Below are positions 1 through 11,029 of a DNA stretch of 64,000 bases, piece by piece (within the stretch, counting starts at the first letter, position 1; every line of letters starts with the position of its first letter). A program made the translations under genes and the position numbers. The notes under the pieces are model-generated. The model was not told the origin of the DNA and searched no databases. It saw only the letters and a program-made list of their open reading frames with translations. The DNA is from Thamnidium elegans (taxonomy: Eukaryota; Mucoromycota; Mucoromycetes; Mucorales; Mucoraceae). Where the stretch lies: NCBI GenBank assembly GCA_025201345.1, contig JAIXMG010000018.1, forward strand, positions 124,001 through 188,000, given 5' to 3'.

Positions 1-676
1 TAATTTGCAATTGACATTCAAGTTCTTTTGAAACTTTAACTTTCTTTTTTACGCTGCGGGTACTTGTAACAACTGACCCATAATGTTGTAATTGATCAAG
101 TGAGGTAACCTATTATTTTTAATGAGTGACAAAATAAATAAATAATAAACAAACAAAACTATTTTTACTTGAACATTTCTATGCTTATTTAATCTTGCTA
201 ATCTTTCAAAAGGAGTCTATAAAAAAAAAAATAAGGGAATTAAAATTATGAAAAACTTTTTTTCTTTTTTTATTATATTTACACTTTACTTCAATATTTT
301 CAGCAGGAATATAACCAACTTCAGAAGCTTTTAATGCTCTTATTAACCACCAATATGAATTACTATCATCCAATAAAGTCATAGCATCACCTTTAACAAC
401 TGAAGCTTGTCCATCTACAGTTGCTACAAATGTATGTAGTGCATATACTAGATCAAAATTTATATTTTCGTCAGGAATACTAGACGATGAAGAGTACATG
501 GAATAATCATCATCATCATCATCTTCTTCTTCTTCTTCTTTTTCTTCTTCTTCTTCTACAAGCTCTTCTTCCTCTTCTTCCGCTTCTTCATATACTGTCG
601 CTACTGGATCTGGTTGTTGTAATCGAGACCTTTGATATCTTTCTCTTAAAGCATCTATAGAATTATGTCTAGACAT
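1..676 (-). CDS. SH3-domain polarity protein, Bud14/Tea4-like, 5' part (partial)
   Basis: Gene on the minus strand, running off the left edge. Three exons are visible: 676-290, 216-169 and 109 to the edge, joined by two GT-AG introns of 73 and 59 nt that keep frame. The product starts MSRHNSIDALRERYQ, has a long Glu/Asp stretch (about residues 30-57), then an SH3 domain (about 76-129) with the usual ALHTF start, a tryptophan pair (SYWWLI) and the GYIPAENIE end. Exon 2 encodes TPFERLARLNKHRN, the segment that follows the SH3 domain in fungal Bud14/Tea4 proteins, which supports both the family and the splicing. Known members bring formins or type 1 phosphatase to sites of polarised growth. The acidic N-terminus is low complexity. 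Direct reading is certain for exon 1; the family call rests on recognition. Confidence 0.8.
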
Positions 677-897
677 TTTTTTTTTAAAATATATATATGT
701 GTATATAAAAGAAAAAAAGAAAACACAAAATATTTTTTATTTAAATTGATTATTACATTTTAGATTGCACGTTTTGGAAGTAGTGCACCCACCAAAATTA
801 GGTTTTTGTAACACTTTTAAGCTTGTCTCCGCTTTTCACGCCTTTTTTATTTATTTATTTATTTTTTGAACCTCCTTAAAGCATCCCATTTAAATTA

Positions 898-926
898 GCG
901 AACCTCCTTATTTCGCCATAGAATAA
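898..926. repeat. 29-bp motif shared with the upstream region of a second gene
   Basis: The 29 bases from 898 are repeated essentially unchanged at about 14864-14893. Both copies lie upstream of minus-strand genes, about 220 bp from the SH3 gene start and about 65 bp from the BLOC1S6-like gene start, in the same orientation relative to the gene. A partial copy (GAACCTCCTTAAAG) lies at about 868. It could be a shared promoter element or a dispersed repeat. Confidence 0.6.
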
Positions 927-1352
927 GAAAAATGATGATGTCAGCTTAAAACCTTTTTTTTTACCTCGTTAAAGGGACGCAACTAATGAAACTTTTCTAA
1001 TTTTCGTCGTTCCTACATCTTCTGGAGAGCTGTCCAAGAACCGATAAATGACTTTGGTTAATATAAGTGTATATTCCAAATAATGATCATAATACATTAG
1101 AATATCAATGCATGTTTCAAAAAAAAAAGTGATTTTTAAGCTCCAGAGTATCAGCTACTACCGCTATTTGAGTATTCCGTAAATGTAAAATGAGTTAAAC
1201 TATCAAATAAAGTTGTTAAATCAAGATATTGTTGGCGAGAATTGACCATATCGAAGTTATGTATTATGTATGTAATGAAAATGTAAATTGTGCTCACTCC
1301 TTTGTGATAGATACAACAGATACAGGAAGTACATTAAGGGCCACGAAGTTAA

Positions 1353-1901
1353 TTCTTAGGGACCAGAGGGGTGTACATAGGGTAGCTCGGGATTATTATT
1401 ATTATTTTTTTTTTTTTTTGTAAATAGCTGACTCTTTTTTTTTTATAGGTATTGTCTTATTCCACAAGTGTCGATTCCCTTTTTTTCTTTTTTACTGCAC
1501 TTTTTTATTACTGTCCGTATCAAAATATAATAACAAACTATAATATACACATATACCCTTCCATTTCTTAATACATACACTCACGTATAAATAAACGGTT
1601 TTCTTAGGGACCACCGCAAAAATTCTTTCGGGCCACCGGTCTGTACATAGGGAAGCTTAGGATCTTTTTTTTTGTATAAAATTACGTGAAAAAGTAATAA
1701 AAAATGAAGAAAGGGGGTAGGTGGGTTAGAGTTTTTTGAATAAACATTCCGTTTTTACCCGGTTGTGATATCATTGGTCTCGTCTATCGAAATGAGTGAA
1801 CGGGATATTGACATCTCAAAAAGGGTTATTGAAGCTTAGGATCGGGTAACCGGTGGTCCGAAAGCAGTATCCCTAAGTACACACCGGTGACCCGAAAGAA
1901 T
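1353..1901. repeat. Inverted and direct repeats resembling transposon termini
   Basis: Bases 1622-1653 and 1870-1901 form an inverted repeat of 32 nt with about 28 matches, centred on a CCACCGGT core, with arms 216 bp apart. A shorter direct relative of the left arm (TTCTTAGGGACCA ... TGTACATAGGG) begins near 1353. This cluster sits directly upstream of the broken MULE-type transposase frame and may be remains of its terminal repeat. No matching copy was found downstream of the transposase. Confidence 0.55.
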
Positions 1902-1976
1902 TGTCCCTGAAAAGTGTCAAAATAATAGTGGTCTTTTCTTATTTAATAACATAAGTATCGAACTTTTAAAAGCTCA

Positions 1977-3072
1977 ATGACTTTACCACTTATTCTCGAA
2001 AATGCTACAAATGAAATGGCAGTAACAGTTCTTAAAGATTATGCCTTTGAAAATATGTTTGAATTGGTGATTGCACGTTCTTCAGAAAAAATAGTACATC
2101 TTAAATGTCGAGGCGGCGAGTATCGAAATTCTCGTAATTTAACGGAAGAAGATCGTAAACGATGGAGGGATAGCTGTAGATCCAATTGCCCTTTCTATGT
2201 TAGATTAGGAATGAGCAAGGGGAACGAGTTTAATTACTTATCTTCCAGTCAAACGGAGAAGGAACATAATCACTCGCTAGAAGAGGATAATATCCTTTCT
2301 AGCAGTACTGGTAGAAAGAAGTTGATGGATTCTAACGATATTAAAAAGCTTCAATACGGTATCGAGCAAAATATTCCAACAAAGCAAATTCAGAAGGTTC
2401 TAAGTGCTCAAACTTCGTATAATAAGTTGACAGTAAATGATATCAATAATTTAAAGTACACTACGCTGAACAGAATTGACGTCAAGTCTGATAATAGCGC
2501 AAGCTTCCTTATCGATCATATGCAAAGTAACGGTTTCATCACTGAATACAGATGCAGTCCTATCTCAGGAAACCTTGATGGCCTGTTTTTTTTTTACAAA
2601 CAATTTGCTTATTAACAGAGCAAAGAGGTTTCCAGAGGTCGTCCTCATTGATGCCATGTACAACACTAATGACCTTAAAATGCCATTGATCTGTGCGTTT
2701 GGTGTCAGCAATATAGGTAAAGAAACTTTGAAAACTTTTCCCATTGCTTTTGCGTGGATTGCCAACGAAAAAGAGGAGATGTATGACTGGTTCGTAAAAA
2801 CTCTGAAAGAATTGCATGGTGAGTACAGTGATGATACTATCTTCGTTACAGACAAGTGTGCTGCTTTGATAAATCAACTCGATGCGTACTTTTCCGATAA
2901 CCGTAAGCTTTTGTGCACATGGCGCGTGATTCAGAACTTGAGCAAACATGCAACATTAAAAGTGCTTAATAGTTCTTCGATTGTACACCTAAGCCAAAAA
3001 AATTTACTCTATCCGCTGAGATTCAGCGAGCAGTTAACGAATCCATTTCTGAGCGAATTTTTGGATGGATGA
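1977..3072 (+). pseudogene. MULE-type (Mutator-like) transposase, frameshifted and truncated
   Basis: Two overlapping frames together resemble a MULE transposase. The first (1977-2615) carries an N-terminal zinc-binding-like region with a CRSNCPF segment and an EHNHSLE motif, like FAR1/WRKY-type DNA-binding domains of MULEs. The second (useful part from about 2600 to 3072) carries the catalytic-core pattern: LIDAMYNT (first Asp), FVTDK (second Asp) and the LLCTWRVIQNL segment. The frame changes at a run of ten T at 2586-2595, as expected of a slippage indel or a sequencing error. The usual CxxH of the family reads CTWR, and the protein stops soon after, so the last catalytic Glu and the C-terminus are missing. 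Inactive by appearance. Confidence 0.7.
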
Positions 3073-4345
3073 GGCGAACTCGTTTTTTTAGCGGAACCAT
3101 TTTCATTTTAACATTTTTTTTTTTTAGGGAACGAATTACACTGAAACAGCGTTTTTTTTTTTACGATAGAAAGGTCATATATATTATAGTTTAATTATTG
3201 TTTATTAAAAAAATTTAAATAAATATATACATTTATAAGAAGGATGCTAATGGTGTAGTAAATACTATTATATGAATTGTTACAGGAGAGACCCCTGTGT
3301 TTGAACGTGGTAGAGAATATAAAGAATACAGGTAATAGAATATACAGCAGTTTAAACGATCTAAATGAGTAATTACATATGCAGCTTCGTAAACTAAAGT
3401 ATTGAACTATGGCTTTTTTTTTTAAAAAAAAAAGGATAAAGCCAGTAAACCGGAAGTTTTTTTTTTATTTATTATTGCTCATTCCAAATAAGAACTTACA
3501 TTAGAGATGGGTACAACGTGAGTATAGGATACGCAACTTAGTTTAAATAAAATTAGAAGGTAAATATGGAGAAAGAAAAAGTATGTTACCGATTGCCTAG
3601 AGGAAACAGTCCATGTTTGTCTATTTAAAAAAAATTAGAATAGTGTACACAAGAATAATAAGCTTAATCGTTAATATATGGTATTATACATACAAAGAGA
3701 GATTAAAAAAAGATTTATTATTATTAAAAAAAAGAAGTGGAAGAAAGAAGTAAAGAAATAGAAAAAAAAAAGTGAGAATTCATACATAAAAAAACTAAAA
3801 TAAATAAATAAAAGAATTCAAAAACAACCACTTCAGCATTTTTCTATACTAAAGGCCTTGATTCCTCGACTAATGTATTGACCAAGATTGGCATCAACAT
3901 CTTTGTGTTAACTTTGGTGGCGTTACTTTTCTTTTTATTTAGTCTTTAACATTTTGTTTATTATAAAGAAAAAAAAAGACGTTACCACCTTCCACTTATT
4001 GCACTGATCGATAATATAAAAAAAACAGCAAGAGGTAGAAGACAAAGTGATAGTAAACAGAGGTCAAAATCACGATAAATATATACTTACCAACTGTTGT
4101 AGTGTAAATGGAATTTTTTTTTAAAAAAATAAATTTACTATTATTGTTTACAAAAATAAAATAAAATGATCTTACTGCTAGTATACAGCTCGTATGAAAA
4201 CAATTTGACCCAATACAATATAAAAAACTCGACGAGATATATAACTTTAAATGTTCATGACAATAGAAAATCAGGTTTTTTTTTTTATTCGCTAGACTTA
4301 TATGAACTTTTTTTTTTTTTTCTTGAACGGATTTATTTTATCCAT

Positions 4346-4387
4346 GAGTATCCACTGTTTTCGAACGAGTATCCACTGTTTTCGAAC
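4346..4387. repeat. Tandem repeat, 2 x 21 bp
   Basis: The 21-bp unit GAGTATCCACTGTTTTCGAAC occurs twice back to back, and a third partial copy (GAGATCG) follows. The start of the unit is echoed in the inverted repeat just downstream. Confidence 0.8.
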
Positions 4388-4397
4388 GAGATCGTTA

Positions 4398-4518
4398 TTT
4401 TGAGCGAGTATTTGCTCTGTTAGCGAATAAAAAAAAAGACTGGGATTTCAAAAAAAAATCGCTTTATCCATCGTAAACGGAGTAAATATATAAAAACACA
4501 GCGGATACTCGCTCAAAA
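4398..4518. repeat. Inverted repeat with 19-bp arms
   Basis: Arms 4398-4416 and 4500-4518 match at 17 of 19 positions as reverse complements (core TTTTGAGCGAGTAT), separated by 83 bp. Further on, ACGACTGTTCG occurs twice (about 4562 and 4581). Together with the preceding tandem repeat this may be a small foldback element. Confidence 0.6.
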
Positions 4519-4676
4519 AGAGTAAATGGACGCTGATAGATAAGCAGTTACCTAAAATTCAACGACTGTTCGTTATGGAACGACTGTTCGCCTAAAAAAA
4601 AAGCGAACAAAAATAGCTTAGGTGAAACCTCATCCTATCAGTCAGGAATTCAAAGCTCTTGCCGATAATCATACCT

Positions 4677-4911
4677 ACATAGTTTGTGATTGTTATTTCC
4701 ACCATAACAACGCTTATTATATGTAAACGTAATAAATAATAATAAAAATAAACCAATATTAACTATTACCTCACATTTTATAAATAGCAACATTTTTGAA
4801 AACGTTTTATTATATGTACCTTTTTTGAAAAGGTTTTATTATATGTACCTTTTTTTTTTTACTTACATAATTTGTGGTCATTATTTTCACCATAATAATG
4901 CTTATTACATG
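4677..4911. repeat. Diverged direct repeat, 47-bp copies
   Basis: Segments 4677-4723 and 4865-4911 align without gaps at 39 of 47 positions, and all eight differences are transitions. Between them a 29-bp unit (GTTTTATTATATGTACCTTT...) is repeated in tandem near 4803-4855. Confidence 0.65.
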
Positions 4912-5099
4912 CATGTGTTTCTTAATTCAACACTGGGATCTTGTCCATTTGCCATTAACGATCTTTTTTTTTTGTAACCACTACCATAGTAACTAATAAT
5001 AAAAATGTACAGACATTATTTTTTGTTGAAAGGAGATTATTACCATTTGCTTTATACAATACCACCTCCTTTTGAAATATGTGTAAAGAAGATAAAAGT

Positions 5100-5260
5100 G
5101 AAAAAAAGAGGTGTCGCCCGTACCAACCACTTATCCTGACATCTGAAAGGTAAGCAGCACTTCCGCCCCCTACTGGGTTTGTTCCCAGTAAGAGTTGAAT
5201 TATCTAACTCACGCAAACTCAGTCGCGTTATTGCCACCAGCCCAGATACGACACACATAT
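5100..5260 (-). other. GC-richer segment with a hairpin and T-run, possible structured RNA or TE relic
   Basis: This short stretch is clearly richer in G and C than its surroundings. It contains a perfect 7-bp hairpin (TACTGGG, loop TTTGTT, CCCAGTA, about 5168-5187). Read on the minus strand it ends in a run of seven T (at about 5102-5108), as a Pol III terminator would. A 68-codon minus-strand frame (5258-5052) also covers it but shows no recognisable domain. No convincing internal A and B boxes were found. Could be a structured RNA, a transposon end or a small coding remnant. Confidence 0.25.
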
Positions 5261-5428
5261 ATGTGGTCAGAAATAACCGCTAATCTCGCGTACTTTTTTT
5301 AAGCTTTACGTCATATATTCACGTGAATTATTTAAAACTACGCGTCCGCGTCCGCAAGCCAAAAAAAAAACAAAGCCAAAAAAAAAAAAAAAAAAAAAAA
5401 AAAGGCACACTTTATAAGTATAAATGAC

Positions 5429-5576
5429 TTTTATATTTATATCATAACTTATTTAATTTTATATACATGTATAGTTTTTATATTTATCTTTATCATATTT
5501 TACTTAATTTTATATACATGTTTAGTTTTTATATTTATCTTTATCGTGTTTTATTTAATCTTATATATATGTATTA
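5429..5576. repeat. Minisatellite, three copies of about 51 bp
   Basis: Copies two (5475-5525) and three (5526-5576) are 51 bp each and closely similar; copy one (from 5429) is slightly shorter. The unit is of the form TTTTTATATTTATCTTTATC followed by an AT-rich tail ending in ATACATGT. Confidence 0.75.
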
Positions 5577-6206
5577 TGTCCCCTATCACTCTTTAATAAT
5601 TATAAAAAAAACCCCTAAGTCTTTTTTCACGCGCCAATTAACTTTAATTGCCGCTTAAAGGCTATACAAGCAGTCTCGCTCTCTTCCAAGCTGTGTTTTT
5701 GAGTGAAGGAATCATATTGTATACAAAAAAAGGAAGGATAGATAACATAAAAGTGCTACCCTGCTATAATAAATGTTGATTGCAAACTTTACTTTCTTTT
5801 TCTTTTTTTACAATTTTTATACGCAACTTCAACATCTAATGCCGTTGGTAATCTGGTCATATATATACGATTATGTACAATGACTATGAAAGTATAGAGA
5901 TGTTAAAACAAGATTACGAACTATTTTTTTTATTCTTTATTGTTTAGAAAAAAAAAGAGTGAAAGGATGCAGCTTTACAATTAATGTTTTTACAAGATAG
6001 CTCATTCTTGTATAACAAGGAAAATCACCTCGCGGTCTCTTTCAAGTTTCAACGTGATGTAGACATCACGGTTATAATACAGGTTAGGATAATAATCAAA
6101 GTACGATCCCAAAGTTTTGCTTTTAGTTAATGAAGTCCAACACTGTTGTGTGGACCAATATTGAAGCAACAAAGGCTGCTACTCTTTCTTAATGTTTTTT
6201 TTCCTA

Positions 6207-7443
6207 TCACTATGGCCAGATATTTAGTAAATGATACTGTTATTAGTGGACATAGTTACTAAATACGGAATATATTCCGCTATTTTCAGTAGAAAATACT
6301 CTTCCCCTTTTTTTTAGATTTTTTCTTTACCCGGGAATTAAAATATTAAAAAGGTGCATATCAATGTTCTATAACATATAGGTATATTACAGCGTCATGG
6401 TCGTTTAGATCTTAGTACTTACATGTATAGAGGAATAAGTTAATTATCAAAGTACAAATAATATAGACAAATATATAAATTTATTTAAAGAAAAAAAAAA
6501 GAAAAAAAGACACTGCCACGTTATCCAAAAAAAAAAAAAAGAGACACTACGATAATAAAAAAAATTGATTTACTACATATATTCGTGCTTTCTTTTTTTC
6601 AGTATATTTAGGACTTACTATATAAATTTCAGAATCACGTATAAAAAAAGAGGTCAACCGCAGACGTAAGCGACCTTGCCTTTTCCCCCCCCCCTTTTTT
6701 TTTCTTTTCCTTTTTTATATATACTTTTACTTCACTTTATACACAAAAGACTAATCTCAATGGTAACAATAAACTGAATCTCTTGAAATGGAACATAACT
6801 GTTTTTCCTCTTCTATAGTTCATTCGCCTCTATTGTATCCCTAAACGCTAAGTAAAGTATTTTTATTTTTTTATTTTGTTCTACTGCTAAAACAATTTTT
6901 TTTTTTTGTTCGTTTGCTTTTAGATATTTAACCATTGAATACTATTATGGTTCACCTTAAGGTACACACCTTTTAGTTATTTTTATTTACCACCTATTAA
7001 TATCTACAAACATTTATATATTTACAGAGAAGAAACCGTTTAACCATATGTCTTGGTTTTTTATTTACTTGTAAGTTTGATAATAACATTATTTATGTAA
7101 AACAGATTTTAACCATATATATTATGTAGAAGTAAGTTGTTATAAATGGCTACTGAATAAAGAACAACGGCTACTAAATAAAGAGCAATGGCTACTGAAT
7201 AAACAGACTCATGACGTATTTTTTAGTGGAACTTCTACTAAATAGGGTATATAAGATACCATTTCAATTTCAGTATCCAACTTACTGCGTTCGGTGGAAA
7301 ATATACTGCATAATAAATACAGTATATATGGATACTAAATTCAGTAACCATACTATCTCATAGTTTCCGAATTTACAGTGTGCATATTTAGAAACAATTC
7401 TACTGTTATTAGTATAAAAAACAGCTTTATCTGGCCACAGTGA
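6207..7443. mobile_element. Mariner-like non-autonomous element (MITE) with TA target duplication
   Basis: The ends are inverted repeats: TCACTATGGCCAGATA at 6207 and its near-complement TATCTGGCCACAGTGA ending at 7443 (one transition in 16). Both are flanked directly by TA (6205-6206 and 7444-7445), the target duplication typical of Tc1/mariner elements. The 1237-bp body has no long frame and no DDE/D motif, so it must depend on a transposase made elsewhere. It contains AGTAAAT/CTAAAT-type short repeats and the 21-bp tandem array listed separately. The near-identical ends suggest it is not very old. Confidence 0.8.
7145..7206. repeat. Tandem repeat, 3 x 21 bp, inside the mariner-like element
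   Basis: Three consecutive units of the form AAYGGCTACTRAATAAAGARC at 7145-7165, 7166-7186 and 7187-7206 differ by a few bases, mostly transitions. Confidence 0.85.
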
Positions 7444-7947
7444 TATTTTCGATAATCCAAATAAATTTATACCATTTACATATTGTTATACTGTACTTTA
7501 TATCTGTTCCATAAAGATATAACAATCATAAAGTTACTCGTTAAAAGGGAGACATAAAACACATAACCATTAAAGTTTTTTGTTCGATCAAGATTGACGA
7601 ACACTCATAAGAAACTGCCATTTATTACATCATATGATACGCATTTCAATATATCTACTTTTATTAAAAACGAAGAGAGTCTTTGCATAGCACACCACCT
7701 TACATACCACGTAATGCACTTTTCCTGTCATTACCCACCATCTGGTAAATATTCTTTTTTTCGTTACGCATACTGTATTAACCTTTTGATTACATTTACT
7801 CTTGATCCAGATTCAATTTTACAATAGACCACTTCCAATACATCTAAACCTACTTAATATATATATAAGGCTAACCTATTGCTGCAAACAAAGTTACTCG
7901 TTAATCTCGTTTTACTTTATTTGAATATACACCTTCCTTTTGTTCCG

Positions 7948-7995
<48 letters not shown>

Positions 7996-9499
7996 CTTGA
8001 ATGTAGACATAGATAAGATGACTTCAAAATCGTCTTCAACAGCTTCATTACCTATAATGCCAATGTCAATAAGCTATTAATTGAATTGCTACTACTTGTA
8101 ATCATTATATTCATTGTTGTTAAACGAGTTTCTTTTTTTCTTTTTTTATTAAATAAGGTTGGTTTTTTTTCTTTTTTCTGGTGTATAATGAAATCATGGA
8201 TTGGTTTTTGTACAGAGAATAAATATTTTTACTTTTATATTAGTACTCTATGTAATACTATTATATCAAATACCCTGTTCATATATCAAAAGGACGCTTT
8301 TGTATTAAGGCACCAAAAACATTGGCTTACCAGATTCAACAATTTTTTTTTTTTTGCTCAAGAGCATTTAACTTTTTTTGGCACAGGTAAACGTATTAGG
8401 GTGATCCATAATGGGATTAGATAGGGTCGGGAAACATCTACTTCTTTTGACAGTATTATGAGTGTTTATAGTAGAGAGGTTTATTATGCTTAAAACCCCC
8501 TTTTTAAAAAGAACGTTCATTTTCCTTCTATTGGATGCCCCGTGATGTTATCAAATATTTTTCAAATATACCTGAATTTTTTGGATTTTGATAGCATATT
8601 ACTTTTTCCTTTACTGATGTAACTCTATACGTAAAAAAACTCCAACAGTGCATAAATTGAGGATCTGTCAGAAGTTTGAGGTATGAAAAAAAATGTATAC
8701 TATACTTAATGTTCTCTCTATCTCTTTATTTCAATCAGTAAACATAATAACCAATAACCTTTCTTTTTCCAAAGTGGACAAAATTACAGATCTAAACCAA
8801 AAAAAAGGCACTTTTTAACCCTATTTTACAAAAAAAACACACATGCCTCTCAATACTATCCTAATATAAGACGCCACCATCACTTTTTTTTACCCTTTTT
8901 TCTTTTTTAACTTACAGCAAGAAGGTCCTTCAACAGGAGCAATTTTCAACGAGAAGACCTTTCAACAGGAGCGATCATTGACGATATGATACGATGCGAT
9001 TTTGTTAGATTCTTTTTTTTATACTCTTTTACTGTCAACATATTTTACTGAATTTTCCTTTTTCTTAGGATTATTTGGAGCATCGATAGGATACGATTTT
9101 CGGTAAGGTCTCTTTCTCATCTTTGTGCTGCTATCTGGTCTTGCTTGCTGTCTTTTTTATTCTTCTTTTCCACTCTCAGGATTCTTTGGACGAAACTCAC
9201 TTTCTTTTTCTTTTCTTTTTTTTCTATAGGAAGCCGAAACCTTGACCTAGCTCAGGTTACTGATTTTTTTTCCACTTCCTTTGCCGTAGGCGAAATCAAA
9301 GTAAATCGCGTTTTTTCCTCTTCTGGCGATACTCTAACTAAGGGGACCTGCTGGTGGTTTTTTCCGTTAGTGAATTAAAAGCGAAGAACATACAAGGATA
9401 GAGGCCTCCGCGTTGGCTATGCTTGTAAAACGGTCTCTTCTTTTTCTTTTTCTTTTTTACTTAAAAAAAAGAAGAAGAGAACGGCTAACGTCTGTCTCA
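7996..9499 (+). repeat. Diverged segmental repeat, copy 1
   Basis: Three anchors occur in the same order and orientation in copy 2: the AAGATGACTTC segment (7996-8077), a CATTGG segment (about 8312-8344), and an end segment (9377-9499) starting AAAAGCGAAGA and ending GAACGGCTAACGTCTGTC. The end segment folds into a hairpin (arms around CTCTTCTT and AAGAAGAG). Copy 1 is longer than copy 2, so one has gained or lost DNA. No coding capacity was recognised. Confidence 0.55.
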
Positions 9500-10463
9500 T
9501 TTTACATAATGATTTTTTAAAATAAAATAAGCTACTTTATCTATTTAAACTATATCACCCCTTTCCTTTTAAACATAAAATTATATTAATATACGCATAT
9601 ATAATATTTTTGAACATAAGCAAAATATACAAGCTAAAAGGATATCATTATATCATTATTACTTTAAAATAAAGTGATGATAACTATACTTTACAATAAC
9701 TGGTTTATTTCTACACCTGTTGTATTCGTCACACTGGCTATAAAACCACGTCAACACATACTTCAGAAGATGACTTTTGATGAGCCAGTCTTTATTTTAT
9801 AACATTAAATGTGTGTTCGGATATTTTTTTTAAAAAATTACTTTCATCCCTTTAACAAAAAAAGAAGAAACGGAATCTCGGTCCCCTGTTTATGTTTCAA
9901 ATAGGTGTTTTTATATGGTTTGTTTTTATGCCATAAACAACTTTTTTTCATAGAAGTAATACTTCTTTCTTTTGGTACGTTTTATTAGTAATTTTGAAGC
10001 CGTGACTAGAGACCTAAGTACTCTTTTTATCGAGAAAACTTATTAAGACATATGAAAAGAGTACACGTTTTTTAGGACAGAATAAAAAAATCACAAATTC
10101 AGACAAATGTTTTTAAACCAACAAAAAAAATGTTCTCTATCTTCATATTAAAACTTTGATATCTTCACATTATACGTTGATAGTATTTATCGAATACATC
10201 CACCATTTACATGCTAGGAGAAGAAAAGCGGCAAGTCTTACAAGCGAAAAAAAAAACAATATAAAGAAAACGTCTGTGTGTAAGTAAAGTAATGGTCATA
10301 ACAACAGGTTATTAAGGTGTATGTTTATTTATTAGCCAAATAACCATCAAGTGAGTTCTAGTATCAGTTTGCCATCAACGGTGAGTTTATACTAAATTAC
10401 TCATATGTCTGTATTTTACTAAATGTGTTATCAGCACGTACCGCCCATTTCCTTCTTTTTTTC

Positions 10464-11029
10464 CTTGATTGTAGATAAATATAAGATGACTTCCAGATCG
10501 TCTATATGTATAACAGTTTTTGCTCGTAATGTCAATATCAATAGTGTACTATAAAGGTACTAATATTGTTAGAGGAGAGAAGCAGTGACCAAAATGCATG
10601 AACCATATTTGATCTCAGTCTCTGAATTATACAAAAGCAAGGTTTAATCCTGTTTATAGATTAAAAAATATAATCGCGAGTGTTACGGTACCGAAAGCAT
10701 TGGTTGATAGCAGTAACAGTTTGGTTTAAAAGGAAAAGCTCCCCTTTACCACGAAAAGAAAAAGTCACTTGTCGCCCAATAAGAAAATATTTACTTTTGA
10801 TGTAAATTTCTTATAAATAGGCCGGTGGTGCTGGTCCTGGTCTCCTCTTCTGGCCCTAGTATCCGGTCCTGGTCTGTGTTTTTCTTCTTCCGGTGGTTCT
10901 CCAATACCCCGGTTGGAGCGTTCCCGACGGCTTTTACGTGTGGTAAAAGCGAAGAGTATACATGACAGAGATCTCCACGCGGCTATACTCGGAAAACGTT
11001 CTCTTTTGAGAACGGTTAATGTCTGTCGT
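10464..11029 (+). repeat. Diverged segmental repeat, copy 2
   Basis: Collinear relative of 7996-9499: first anchor 10464-10546, middle anchor about 10691-10723, end segment 10945-11029. The end segment keeps AAAAGCGAAGA, CTCC, GGCTAT, AAAACG and GTCTGTC blocks, and again has a hairpin (GTTCTC / GAGAAC with a TTTT loop), though the loop-side sequence differs from copy 1. Confidence 0.55.

Larger units (their letters stand above)
3073..6206. other. Gene-free, repeat-bearing AT-rich stretch
   Basis: No frame here shows family resemblance or a splice pattern. The stretch holds the repeats listed separately (4346-4518, 4677-4911, 5429-5576), a GC-richer segment at about 5100-5260, and poly(A) runs (for example about 5372-5403). 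Confidence 0.6.

Noticed and set aside
1229..1423. 64-codon plus-strand frame
   Set aside because: Ends in poly-Tyr/Phe from a simple repeat and overlaps the repeat cluster; no support.
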